Translations under genes and position numbers: made by a program
NCBI GenBank assembly: GCA_003342895.1
Contig: PTFA01000316.1
Coordinates: 686,161-750,160, forward strand
DNA: 64,000 nt
Direction of reading: 5' to 3'
Origin: Casuarius casuarius
Lineage: Eukaryota > Chordata > Aves > Casuariiformes > Casuariidae
Notes under the pieces: model-generated
The model's database searches: none
Told to the model about the DNA's origin: nothing
What the model saw: only the letters and a program-made list of their open reading frames with translations
Shown here: piece by piece, positions 38,722 to 50,777 of the stretch
Layout of the letters: each line of letters starts with the position of its first letter
How positions within the stretch are numbered: position 1 is the stretch's first letter

Positions 38722-38804
38722 AGTTTATACAAAGTTTGCAGAAAGGATCATTCAGAGACAAAGTTTATACAAAGTTTGCAGAAAGGATCATTCAGAGACA
38801 AAGT
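38722..38804. repeat. exact 40-bp tandem duplication
   Basis: The 40 bases from 38722 to 38761 recur identically from 38762 to 38801, and the match continues three further bases. The unit includes TTATACAAAGTTTGCAGAAA and GGATCATTCAGAGACAAA. The absence of any mismatch suggests a recent slippage or unequal-exchange event. As 40 is not a multiple of three, the open frame across it reads the two copies in different frames. Confidence 0.97.
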
Positions 38805-41800
38805 ATCGGGCTACTGCAGGGAGTCAACCGTGAGTCCCAGACTGGAAGGCAGAGAGGTAGCAAAGAGGAAGAAGATTTAATTAAATAAAAGAGTTCATTA
38901 GCTGTGGACTGAGAAAAGGATTGTGAGGGCTCAAAGGTAGCAAGGTTTGAAGAAGTTAATAACAACAAAAGCTATGGACAAATATCAGTGAAGGGTGGGT
39001 GGAATCAAGACCCTGATACTCAGCCACGTTCTCTCCCAGATCTTTCAGTAGAATTCAATGCTGACTTTGTACCTTGTGTCACAAAATCTCTTCTAAGACA
39101 TGGTTTACTATAGTGGTATGGTTTCTGTACAAAACCAGAGACATTGCTAAACTAACTTGTCATTCAGAAAAATGTTTCATCTGGATGAGACATGAATAGT
39201 CATATCCCTTTTAAAACGTTATAGCAGTATTATTGAACTAATTGTCATGCCAATGTAAGTGCAGCCTACAGGTTTTCTTATGGAAAAATTGCAACTGCCA
39301 TGTGCCCTGATTTTCCTAGGAAAATTGAACATTACTTTTCAACATAACTAGTTTGAATACACCTGCCACTTTGAGATAGCAATATGCTGTTTGACTAAAA
39401 AGGTTTAATGTCCCTTGAGATGCAAAACCAACATCCTTGCTGATATGTTTCCAACCAAAGTGTCTGCTGTCCAGCTCAGCTGAATCTGAGACTGCCAACA
39501 AACTCTACTGGGCTTCCTGAGGGAAAACTATGCTCCTCTTGCTTGGCCTTGCAATGCAAAAGGACTCTGAGCAGAACTTTGGGTTAGACAGCTCCTAGCA
39601 GGAGCTTCAGGAATAAGCATCAGATCAGAGAGAAAAAGCAAAGCCACAAGAGAGCTTTCTCAGGAGGGACTTGGTGAGGGTGGCTGAGGACAGCTGTTTA
39701 AATAGGAGCGGGTAAAGATGGCAGACTGAATGGTCAACCCATTGGGAATGCTGAGCTTTCAGACAGCAGTGAAAGAACGCGGGAAGGCACGCATCTGCTA
39801 CTGAGCTATTTTATACATAGTATTGAAACCCCAGAGTCCCTGAATCTATAACCCCTCCAATGACTTCACTTAAAGCAGCACTGAGTTTACACTGGAGATT
39901 ACGACTAGGCCGGAGATGAGAATTACGGCTGGCATTTCTGTGCTCCTGCTCTGGGAAGCCCCGTGCCAAATGCTGACAGCACTGAGGACTTGGCAGCGTC
40001 GCAGCCTGTTGCAAACCGCAGATAAGCAACTCACTTGTTCTCTTGCTCACTTTGCATTGACAAATAGCAAATTCACACGTTCTGAAGATTCACTTCGAAA
40101 GAGTAAACGTTACGGCCAAGTGTCTAGTATCTCCGAGTGCCTCAATCTTGCAGTGACTGACCTTGGCCACCCTCCAGGAACTCAAGCTTCAGAAAAAGCA
40201 GTCACTTTGAAAATCCAGTTCCAACCACCTGTTATGCTTTGCCTCTACCTCTTCCCCATCTGACTGCTAAATCCATACTTAGACAGCTTGGAAGGTGAGT
40301 TGTTTTCCTTTACTGACCTCCTGCATTGCCACAAGGAGGTGCCAGTCACTAGAGATCTTACCCAAGCCACTAAAGAGACACTGGATTTTAAAACTGCCTT
40401 GATGTAATTCTTTCTAAACACACACATCTCCATGTAGCTGTATGAAAGTCACAGGTTATGCAAGTAGGCTCATGGCTGATTGTGGATGTTTCCCCCCATA
40501 TTTCCATGTCTTACTTTTTAACAGAGAATTTTGCTGGAACTTCGGGAGCTGTTTCATTTGTGAGATTTTCTTTTTTGCCAAAACCTTTCAATAACAAATT
40601 CTTTCATCTTCTTCAACGAACTAGCAGCCACCGATTATCCCTTAAACTACGAAGTATTTCTAAATCCATTCCAACAGCTCCCTTTCTATGTTTCACCAGA
40701 CTGCAGAGTGCTAAAAAAAGCCCCACATATTAAATGGGGACAGGCAATTTACCACACTGCCTTTGGGGGCCATGTTTTGAGCTGAAGATGTGCAGACCTG
40801 CAAAGTACTCACCAAAACCTGTAAATAAACTGCAGTTTGGGAACTTAGAGTATATTAGCTCTATACCTCTTTAGCCAATGGATGTTCCTTGATGTTGTCA
40901 CTACCGCTAATGCACAGGCAGGCCAGTACAACTTTATGTAAGTAAACCCTATACGGAGCCTAACAAAGCCATTTTCCTGGCTGGCCCAAGGTTTGTTCTT
41001 CCCAATATTCTCTTTGCTGATGAAATATGAAGAAGATTCATGATGGAGAAGGTGGCTATAGAGATCCCAGAGGCAGCAACCACACCTTGAACTCTGATAC
41101 TGACATTTTTTGTACAAAAAGTGTAATAACTAAGACTGAGTTACCTCAAGGGATGGGAAGGTTGTGGAACAGCTTCTAGTGACCAAAACAGAAAGAACCA
41201 TCAAATCTTCAGTGACAATAATAGAAAGTCATGAGACTGTAAGGTCAACTTGACAAGTCATAAGGTCTTGGGATGGAAGTTTCATTTTAATTGACAATTT
41301 ATAACTAGCACTGGGAAATTCTGAGCTGGCATCTGCACAAAGTGCATTCAAAAAAGAGCAGCTGTATTGACCAGGACTCTAACTGTCATTTTATAATTTT
41401 TCTCCATAAAAATTTCACTGCAAAATGAATGATCTGATTTCAAAATGCTGATTCCAGCATAAGAGGCTAGAGAACATTGCAAAAAAATAACATACCAGTT
41501 ACCATATTATCTGATCATTTGCTATGTCATATCAACATCTAGAAACTACATATTATTAAAATGGATGAATATAATATCACCATGCTTGATAAATGCCTGT
41601 CTACTTAAAACATTCATATCATGAAGGGTGAGGCTTCTGTGATAGCAAAATGGCTGAAATTATTCATGGTCTCAAGCCTGCAGTGAAACAGATCCGCTGG
41701 ATTCTTGGTCCAGACAGATACAATGCAATCTATTATCATTTCCGTACTACTTGCCTTGTGTTAAATATCTGCAACGATACTATAATAATATATATTACTA

Positions 41801-42195
41801 TAGCTGTATTATTTACTTATTTGTACTAATTATTTGTTATTTATTAACTACTAATTTATGTATTAATCATTTAATATATGAAAAACATACAATGTTGTGG
41901 CAAAAAGGCCACCACAGTGTATAGCCCTGCCAACGGCCTGGTCCTGTTCCTTTAGAGGATGTTGTCCCAGTGTCTCCTGCCCTTCAGAGTTTCCCCTCCA
42001 GGAACCCTTCACCCTCTATGAACACTGGAAATGCAGTCAAGGAGCCAAGGACCAACTGCAAGAAACATATTTCCTGTACTCCGGTGTGAAGAGCAACAGT
42101 AAAAACCTTGAGGGTCAATTTTTTTTTCCCCATGTGTGACCGTCTAGTATTTACAGTTAGATGACGAAGAAAAAGCAGCGAAGCACTCGCCATAC

Positions 42196-42336
42196 CTGCC
42201 AGCATCAAGGCTCTGACACATTCGGTGCGGCCCTGCATAGCAGATTTCATCAGGGCGGTAAATCCAAACACGTTCCTCTTCTCAATATCAAGTCCAGGAA
42301 AATAGTTCAACAGATAGTTTGTAATGGTTATGTGCC
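42196..42336 (-). CDS. ANKRD33B: ANKRD33B internal coding exon (ankyrin repeats)
   Basis: This is a 141-bp exon on the minus strand, with acceptor TTCTTTACAG and donor GCAG|GTATGG. It is phase 1 at both ends. It encodes [20 protein letters not shown], then [19 protein letters not shown] and VRALMLAG: the second half of one ankyrin repeat and most of the next, with the diagnostic G-x-TALM and A-L-M-L-x-G-A helices. The leading Gly codon is completed from the exon at 50778-50907, and the trailing G joins the last exon to give GANVHATDP. The symmetrical phase means that skipping this exon would keep the reading frame. A retroviral LTR lies 165 bp upstream in the intron, in antisense orientation. 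Confidence 0.95.
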
Positions 42337-42496
42337 CTGTAAAGAAATGGAAGAGCAGAGAAAATGCACCACCGAATTAAGAGGCACTTTGAAGGTAAAA
42401 CTGAAAAATAATCACTGCTGCAGGTTTGAGAACTGAAAAATACAGACAATTAATAAGATTTCAAGGGAATTTGGCTTTCAAGGGAACAGCTTATGG

Positions 42497-42501
42497 AAGG
42501 C
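42497..42501. repeat. LTR target-site duplication, left copy (AAGGC)
   Basis: AAGGC immediately precedes the TG that opens the LTR. The identical AAGGC follows its closing CA at 43701-43705. A 5-bp duplication is typical of ERVL and some other endogenous retroviruses. Confidence 0.85.
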
Positions 42502-42931
42502 TGTGGCGGACAGATGAGTGAACTTTTGTCTTAAACATTTCTTGGTACATAAGGTGCAAGCAAACCATAACCCCGAACAAGCCATCTGTCTCCAGCGGAA
42601 ACAGGACTAAGCTGCTGCCACCCCCGAAATGGTCTCCCTGCGACCACCCAGGACACACCGAGCCTGCGCTGAACCTGACCACGATCGGGCAGAGACTTTG
42701 GGACCTGGACTGCAAATTATTGCCACTTAGCACAATTTCTATAAAACTTGCTTAGCATGAGTAGCTAAATTTGCTGAAGCCTTAGGCTGCACTCCCTAGT
42801 TCAGTGAGAAAGGGCCCCAGAGCTGGTGCAGGCTGGAAAGACAAGGGAGTTACAAGCAGTTTGCATTCCTATGCTTCACACTCCGAAAGGGAGGATGTCA
42901 AGGCTTTGAAGTGAGGCCTGCTTGGGCGCCG

Positions 42932-43078
42932 GGACCCTGGGGAGCAAGGCCTCCTCTCACTGCTGAAACAGTGCTGATTAGGGGGGGGTCTGGACTATCT
43001 CGGGGTCTGGATTATATTCCCTTTGTCTGGACCTTGGGAGATAACACCTACTATCACTGCTGGGGCAGTACTAATTTG
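42932..43078 (+). repeat. second imperfect direct repeat inside the LTR (about 50 bp x 2)
   Basis: GGACCCTGGGGAGCAAGGCC...CACTGCTGAAACAGTGCTGATTA (from 42932) corresponds to GGACCTTGGGAGATAACACC...CACTGCTGGGGCAGTACTAATTT (from 43029), with an offset of 97 bp. Shorter GGTCTGGA units lie between the two copies. Confidence 0.7.
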
Positions 43079-43315
43079 TCAGGGCCTTGAGAGATAAGGG
43101 CAGGACCTGAAGAATGAAGACACATCTGTCAGCAGAAACTGCAACAGTAAACAGCCTACCTAGGGACATTGATGAGACCCAATAAGGAGCAGGAGACCCC
43201 AGACCTAAATATTACTATTGGTCCAAACTACTGCGTGAAGGGTGGAGAGCTTACATTGGAAAGTATAATTGCCCAGGGATTTCTTTGTTCAGGGTCCCTC
43301 TTCAGAGGCACCCAA

Positions 43316-43455
43316 CTCGAGCTGTAACTACTGCACGCGTGTCATTACAATTTATTTATTTAATTTGCCTTGATTTGGCTCCGAACTTTTCAGCGGGAAC
43401 CTAGGGTCGGACCCTGCTCGAGCTGTAATTACTACATGCACATCGCTAAAATTTA
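43316..43455 (+). repeat. imperfect direct repeat inside the LTR (39 bp x 2)
   Basis: CTCGAGCTGTAACTACTGCA... at 43316-43354 recurs as CTCGAGCTGTAATTACTACA... at 43417-43455, 101 bp apart. About 30 of 39 positions match and no gaps are needed. Nearly all differences are transitions. Confidence 0.85.
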
Positions 43456-43510
43456 CACCCAGGGTGAAGAGGACCAATGGGACGCCGCTGGATCCACGGG
43501 TGGTGATATC

Positions 43511-43560
43511 TCTTTCTCTCTCTCTCTCTTTCTCTCCCCCCNCCCCCCCCCCTTTCTCTC
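43511..43560 (+). repeat. (CT)n followed by poly(C), with an unresolved base
   Basis: Alternating CT passes into a C run of about 18 that contains the ambiguous base n at 43542. It lies within the LTR upstream of its poly(A) signal. The exact length is unreliable because of the homopolymer. Confidence 0.9.
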
Positions 43561-43603
43561 CTCCCCTTCACCTTTCCCCACCTTTTCTCCCCACTTCGTG
43601 GAA

Positions 43604-43609
43604 AATAAA
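43604..43609 (+). terminator. LTR poly(A) signal AATAAA
   Basis: AATAAA in the last 100 bp of the LTR is followed by a GT/T-rich segment. It is the expected 3'-processing signal of a retroviral LTR read on the + strand. Confidence 0.7.
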
Positions 43610-43700
43610 GTTAAAAGGTTGTACGATATTTGACTGGTTTTAGAGTCTTAATCTCGTCCTTGGGATCGTAACGAAACCCCCCCGATATGAGATCGGGACA

Positions 43701-43705
43701 AAGGC
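43701..43705. repeat. LTR target-site duplication, right copy (AAGGC)
   Basis: An identical copy of the 5-bp sequence at 42497-42501 lies immediately after the closing CA of the LTR. Confidence 0.85.
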
Positions 43706-46700
43706 CCATCACTGGTGGGACCTAATGGCAAAGGTTTAGCTTTTTCACTCCCCTAGTAAATTTGAGCCTCAAAATTGTGATGCTTATTAAACAGTGATTA
43801 TGTATGGTACCCCCAGCCAACAATGTTAACAAACCATGGCTTGGTTGATACTAGACAAAGAAATATTTTTCATATAATCCTACATAGCTATTTTATTTAT
43901 TTTTCCATCTGACAGTGTAAAGCCATTTGTCACCTCTCCAGCAAGAGGACAATGGGGCTGTTCTTCTGTTTCTGTGGTAAAACAAATGACTTCAGTTCTG
44001 TTTCTAAAAGCAACTGCTGTTGCCATTCATTTGCCTTGTGAGCCAGGATAACTGGTGTCAGCAAGCTGAAGATATCTCTGCCTAGGTGGCTGGAAGACCA
44101 GTTAAATCATCAAACCTTTATAATTGGACTATTGGAACAAGACAAATATCTAGTGCCATATGACTCATTCAAAACAGTCTTCCCTTTGCTTGTCATTCAT
44201 TTTAAGCTGTTTTGAGGCTTTATAATGCAGTCCGTCAGGCAGCTGCAAAAATCACAATTTAATTACTATGAGCTCTAAAAATTTTCTCTCATCTCACTTT
44301 GCAGTCCAGTTGAATATTGCGTGATGCATGTCATTCAGATTCATCCAGAAATGTTACTGAGGCAGACTATAATTCGCAGAGAACAATTTTTGAAGTCTAC
44401 AGTGACACATCTGGTGCAGTTTTCATCCGCAGCTGTTTTGTACGAACGTAGTCTTGCATTCACTTTGTAAAGCACATTAAGAAAATCTCCACCAATTAAT
44501 TTAAAATGTATTTAACTCCAAGATGTTTTACTGGTCTTGCTCTTCATCTCCTATAATTTTCTGGGCTGTGCTACCTTGCTGCATAACTGGGAAGTTTCCC
44601 AAAGCCACGGCAGATGTAGAGAGCGCAGCAGTGCCAGAGCCAGAGAGAGTCAAGTCAGGGGCTCCCTGTGTCTTGTGCAATCTGATGCAAAAGAAATGCA
44701 AAGCTATGGCGAACTGCAACACACTGAACAAAGCAAAAGCGACTGGGCTCGTGGCAGGATCAAGTGACCCAGTCCTGCTTACTGGCAGAGGCTTCAGCTT
44801 CACTGATTTTATGGTGTCAGATCAAATTCCAAGAGGACACCAGTTACTACCAGGAGGGTCTTTGTGCCCAAAATGTTTTGCAGGACGTGCTCTGCTCCAT
44901 CCATGTACAGTGTCCTTCTCCCCAGAGGTTTTGGAATAGCTGAAATACTGCTTTGTGACCACAGAAACAGGAACTGAAACAAGGAGAAATTCTAGACGAA
45001 AGATTTTTCCATCGTTTATTACTTGACTAGAGATGTTCTTCCCTTTGCCAAAAGCATAGCTACAGTGAGAGATGTTTTGGAAATCCAGGATGATCCTAAG
45101 AGTCAATTCTGAAAGACCTCGCTCAGGCGAAACTCTCCAGGGGACTACAAATGGCCTCCAGTGATACAGAAAAAGACAGCAATAAAATAACAAAGAAAAC
45201 TAAAGACAAAACAAAGAAAGGTTTGTGTTTCTCAGAAGTTGCGCGTCATGGGGATTCCTGAAAACCGCTTCAGTTTTAACATGCAGGAGCTTCGATCCTC
45301 TGAGGTTTGCTTCAAATTTCAAGTTCAAACAAATATCAAATTCAAAGCGAAACTCAAAGCAAAACTCAGAGGTGCCAAGCTTTTAGCTCAAACTGTCATA
45401 CACTTTTGATTTAAGGCTATAAAGTTTGCTTCACTTCCCCTGCATCTGGGTGACCTAAAAGTGTGTATCTAAATCGTAGGCGAGATGAGTCTTGCGTGAT
45501 TTAAAGTCTGCCACGAAAGCTGTATGCAGCTCTAAAATAAATTAGCCTGGCCCCAGCCACTTCGGGCATACTGAATTCATATCAGGCACTTGCTGTTAGT
45601 AAGCCAGATGTATTTCTAACACAGCTAGCACACCAAGGGTACGGCTCGTTGTGCCCTGAGCCATATTTAGAGATAAGCACAGATGTCTGCACGTAGCCTA
45701 AATTCACTTAATTGCTGCCACAGAGGAAATAAGTATAATGATTACAATATTACCTAATAATGTATGTAATAGAGGCAGAAGGATAATCTGCATAATAAGG
45801 AAGATGCTCTAACACATAACATCATGGTTTGGCCAGTCTATAGGTAGCGAATGCTTTCTGCCAGAGAAGTATTCACTGAACTGAAGATGCCCAGCGTCTT
45901 TTATGATCTGGTTGTTCTAGATGATTGTGCTTTCCTATATTCATTAATAAAAAGAAATTGGGCTAATCTGCAATTTTGTGTTCACGATTGTACACTGCCA
46001 CCCCAAAGTGGTCCCTATAACACCAAACATGTATTTCAAAAATGGACAAATGCAACTCTCTCTAAACACTGGTATATGCCAGTTACCATACACTTCCCCT
46101 GATGTAGCTATTCCCCAGTCAACAGCAGGACAGAATTAGCAATTTTTACAGCCTGCCGTAGGCTGTAACGAACTGACAGCTTGGGAATGCAAGCTCTCTT
46201 TGAGAAGGGACCCCATATCTGAAAGAAATACTGAGAGACACGGCAGAAAAGAGACCAATTTTCAAACTGAAATTTACACCCTAAGTTGAGTACTTTGGTT
46301 TCGGCTATTTTTCTATACCAATAAGCTTATTAAGAAAGTACTGCTTTTCACTGATCCCTCCACGCTACGTTCTTTAGGTCTGCTCATTTGGAAAAACTTC
46401 AGCTTTAGATGCTTTCTTGGAAAGATGTGAATCTAAGATTACCAAAAGCAAATGGATATGAGGAACTGAATTTGCTCCTAAGACCATAGCTGGCCTCTAA
46501 AACAATTCTATTTAATTCACACTGATGCTCAGATTTGAACAGCTTGTCCAGGTAGTCATGAAACTCTGTAAGCAAGCGTGGATTTGTAACTGCATCTACC
46601 CAAAATAAAAAAGCCTCCGTATAGTCTCCCTTAGTATCTGTAGCTCATGTTACAGAGGCAGTCACTGACACACGTGGAGCAACCCTATGGGACCACAGCC

Positions 46701-49700
46701 TCTGTCCCATGCAGGTGCTCTTTGGAGCCAGGCCGCATGTGATGGCCCTTAGCAACCAACAGCCCAGCTGGTTAGGGGATCACAACAAAAATGCTGGCCC
46801 TTGCTGGCACCATCCGATGTGACCATACAATTGCCTGAAATAATGTGAATTTGCTACTAGACTTTCCATGGGACAAACAGTAATTCTGGTATACATAACA
46901 GTGATCTTGGTGAACAATTTGTTTTATTCTGCAAAAATACTATTATTTCCATGGCCTAAGAGTTTGTTCTGGCAGTGATCTTGAGGGGTAAATATCACAT
47001 AGTTAGGAAAAAGTCCACTCTTCAGTTTGAAGCTTGGTAATTTTCCCACTATTTCTACCTTCTAATGACTTGGAGAGAAGATCCGAGAGATAGATCAGTT
47101 GACTGAATATTTGATGAAATTTTGGCTTTATGCCCTATGAATTTCTCAACAGTTTTTGGCTTTCTTTTTTGGCTTCTCTCCTATTCTTTGTGGAAAGAAA
47201 AGAAAGAACACAAAGACTATGTACAAAGTTCAGTGCAGAGAGATTGGTAATGCTACTGTAACAAACAAAATCTCTGCAACTGATTGTACCAGAGAGAGGT
47301 TCAAGGCATGGGGGTAGCAAAGTGACCATGCATTTCTCCTTTTAAAGACTGGCTTTGGGGACAACAATATGGAACTGTAGCTCAAAAGTGTTTGCTTTGG
47401 TTATTTGGTTATTACTAGGACAGGCTAAAATTCAGAATACTTGATTCTTGTGGAAATTCTGGAATTTTGAAACACGTATATCTTCTGAATTGTACTCTAA
47501 ATCATTTTTCCACAAAATTCCATGAACTTTAAAAAAACTGACAAGTCTGAACTCATTCTGAAATTGACTGTACAAATACTATAAAACAAGTAACAACACA
47601 CAACAACATGGCCTTTCTGCCATGCTAACAGGAGATACTTAATTCTAGAAGAGAATGTGATCCTTAATAGATGGTATGTTTTGTGATTTTATAAATAAAT
47701 ACATTATAAGCCCTAAAAATGCAATGCTGCTACTGTGGTAGCAACTTGATAATTCAACACTAGCCACGGAATATTGAAAATGTTTCGCTTAACAGCACTG
47801 ATGCTGAATAAAACTGGACTGCAAGTAGCTGGGACAGGGGCTTGAGCTTAGTCTTTCAGGTGAATGATCCAACCAGAGGATAATGACCAGAGCCCAGGCT
47901 CCTGGTGGCAGCTTTCTGAGCATCCCAGCAGAAGAATCACAAGAAACCTGCTCTTGGAGCTGTAGCTCCAACTACTTAGCAACACTTCTTATACTTCAAA
48001 TAAGCCAGGTGATTCACTGCACTTCTGAAGGTTTTTTGGCTGAAAAAGAAAGGTTACTCAGTGATAACTGTTGCTCTCTGAGAATTGTTCTTGTGCTGTT
48101 ACTTCCTGTTGACCTTCTCTTCTTTGGAAATTGTAACCATTCTGAATGCCAGTTTTGGAGAAGAAATGGAGGAAACTAGAGAGTATAATTCCTGGCATCT
48201 TCTACTCAAACACTGTATAATGGCAATCAACACAGCAGGGAGGTTAGGGAGAACCAACCTGCACAAATAAGGTTGTGCAAAGGTGGACCTCACTAAAAAA
48301 ACACAATTAGAAATCAGTAGAATTTTTTTTTTCTGATATATCTATGACACCTTTTGAGCTAGCAGTTGCCTCTGAAAATTGCTAACAATCAACTAAACCT
48401 TTCGTTCTTGGGTCACCGCTTCAAATTCAGCACAGTTCTGTAGACCTTTAAAGCTGTTCTTGTCTGTAGACCCCAAGAGAAAAACAATTTGGATTTCAGT
48501 TTCAGCTCCCACTGCAAACTCATGAGAACATTTCTTAAGAAATGGCAGATTCAGCTTGAATTCCAAGAACTTTAAAGAGTGAGCTGTATCTCTGACTGGG
48601 GTTGGTGTTTGCGGGATAAGCAGAGGGCATCACTTCTTGATGATGCTTTTCACCAGCAACAAATACAAGCAGCTTCTTTAAAGCTAAGTCATAGGCTTCA
48701 TAGAGATATTTCAGGAAGAAACAGATAAGCTTCTTAGTTTTCATTATGTCTCACAAAACTCAGGACCTGATAAGTGTGCCATACCATCTTATCAAAACTG
48801 CCAGGAATTGGCAGGTAATGCTGGCACTGCCCAACCAGCTGAAGAGGAATAGACTCTATCAGCCTGGAATATAATCCCTGGAAAATAATGACATCAAGCA
48901 GTCTTGAGGCTGCCTGGTGGGAAGGAACGACATGCCACCACAAACTGGACACCACTCGAAAAATTGTTTGACCTACCACTGCACTCAACAGATGTATTTA
49001 TCCACCAATTCAGCACTGAAAGCTGTGAGGACCAGAGAAAATGGACCAGACTGCAGAAGATCTCTGAGGAAGCAACAATTGCAAATTGAAAATGATGAGG
49101 AAAAATGGCAGGCTCATTTTAAAACTCTGTATTGAAAGTTCTGTATTTGAAATATAAATAAACTCTCCATTAAAACTCACATAAGCTTTGCTTTCCATTC
49201 TTTACGATATACTGCTGAGTGTTACGGCTTCTTCCAGTTCAGCCGCTTTGAAGCAGCACCTATTGCACTGTAACTCCCCTGGTTACAATGCTAACCACAT
49301 GGTAATCTGTATTACTTCTACCTCCAGTATGTAGTGATAATGAATTAAATAACTGGTGCCAACACTGCAGCTCAGGATTATCACAGGCAGGGGAAAACAT
49401 CCAAGTTTTACAAGTTTGTATAAGCTTCTGCTGACTACAGTCATTTCCCATTCCTCCAGGGATCAACAGTAGATACTGACAGACAGGGTCAAGTCAATGT
49501 CAGCCCTCTGGATTAATGCTGAGCTCATTATCATTAAGTATAAATGTCTAGAATGAGTCAGTGTTAATGTGAAACCTTTTATAGTCCAAATTTATATCAG
49601 GGCAGACAAATAAAAGTAGGTTGGAGTTTTGAAGACTTCTCAACTTTCTTCAGAAAGCTACTGTAACCCTGACCACTATGAACATGGCAACTCCACTAGC

Positions 49701-50777
49701 AGTTCTTCTAGTGTTTAAGACTTATCTCACAGTGATTTCTTTGGTAGACTTCACTTTTTGGTACAATGCAAAGCCAAGTTCAGCACTGCCTGGAGATGTT
49801 TAGTGGCAATAATAGTTAAAATCAAAACCTAACCACTCCAGTCTGTAGTCACTGCTTGTAATGTCTGTCTGATGGAAAGGCCCATGTAGCTTCCTCCATT
49901 CAGACAGAGAAGAACAGACAGGATCAGGGAGGGAATACCGTTTCCCTTCCATGCCCAGCATCCTCACTCCCATGAACATCCCACATCCTCCGCTGCCAGG
50001 AAGGAAGGGTAATGGCTAGGCACTCGTTTCCTGGTGAAGTGAGGGCATTTGAGGAGGAGCATGCTTGGGACATCTATGTGAACTGTTACACTTGTTCACA
50101 GAACATTACTGTGCTGGATGGGATAAGAGAAAACCCAGAGGTGAACTCTGCTCTCATTTCAGCCTGCATCGGGATTAACATGATTAATGTCAATACCATC
50201 AATCTGTTATAAAATCGGCACCAGTGAAAACTGAATCCTGCTGAGACTATATACATGTATTTTTTGCTGTTTACTAAGGAGTGATTGAATAATGTATTTG
50301 CAGCTGAAGTATCTCTGAATGATGATACATTTTCCTACAGTCAGCAATTACTACAGGCCCATTGAGGTAGACGCAAAAAATATGAGAAAAAGAGACGCTT
50401 ATGAGCACTAATACAGCACATTATATTACCACAATGTTGACTGGCACTTGCCAGAGCAAAGAGAAGACAAAAAGCTTAAAGGAATGAGGTAGTATAGGAC
50501 TGCATGTTTGGGGCACAATTTCTGTTTTGAAGTTTAAATATTTAATGACATTACTAGAAATGAATAGCTTGTTCTCTCTTAATCCATTGGGTAAATATTG
50601 CTTGAGATTAATTAGTTCAAAAAAATTCATCATAGACTTATTTGGGAGCAGGCATGGCCAGGATTATTTTATGCAGTCTAATTTCTTTTAGGGCTTTGAC
50701 TAAAAAACCAGGGTAATAGTCACAATACATATTTCATCTTAGACCCAGCATGCAAGAGGTGAAACAAAGAGCCTTAC

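Larger units (their letters stand above)
35165..42195 (-). other. ANKRD33B: ANKRD33B last intron
   Basis: This 7031-bp GT-AG intron runs on the minus strand (donor GCAG|GTATGG, acceptor TTTATTTAAG). It contains an ancient CR1 fragment with a GA microsatellite (35550-35870), a pyrimidine-rich + strand stretch (36055-36330), an exact 40-bp tandem duplication (38722-38804) and an AT-rich patch near 41.76-41.88 kb. Open frames such as 36079-36441 (+) and 37044-37442 (-) lack recognisable domains and are judged chance. Confidence 0.9.
42502..43700 (+). mobile_element. solo LTR of an endogenous retrovirus (ERVL-like)
   Basis: This 1199-bp element begins TGTGGCGGAC and ends GATCGGGACA, with TG...CA termini and an imperfect terminal inverted repeat. 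It is flanked by a perfect 5-bp AAGGC duplication. A poly(A) signal AATAAA at 43604-43609, followed by GT-rich sequence (GGTTGTACG...TTTGACTGG), fixes the + orientation. No gag/pol-like coding sequence or second LTR adjoins it, so it is a solo LTR left by recombination. Inside are two imperfect direct repeats (about 97 and 101 bp spacing), a (CT)n/poly(C) block with an unresolved n at 43542, and a TATAAAA at 42740 of doubtful promoter role. The class is inferred from the duplication length only. The LTR is antisense to ANKRD33B. Confidence 0.88.
42337..50777 (-). other. ANKRD33B: ANKRD33B intron (between ankyrin exons)
   Basis: This 8441-bp GT-AG intron (donor GCAG|GTAAGG, acceptor TTCTTTACAG) contains the 1199-bp solo LTR at 42502-43700. 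Nothing else is clearly recognisable. The longest open frame, 44523-44939 on the + strand (138 codons), has no known domain. A short degenerate 12-bp repeat (TCAAAGCRAAAC twice) lies at 45342-45365. Confidence 0.85.

Noticed and set aside
42740..42746. TATAAAA as the LTR promoter
   Set aside because: It lies about 860 bp before the LTR poly(A) signal, which would make an implausibly long R region, so it was not called as a promoter.
44523..44939. 138-codon open frame on the + strand in the ANKRD33B intron
   Set aside because: No recognisable domain, no splice context, and a 91-codon frame runs opposite it. Most likely chance.
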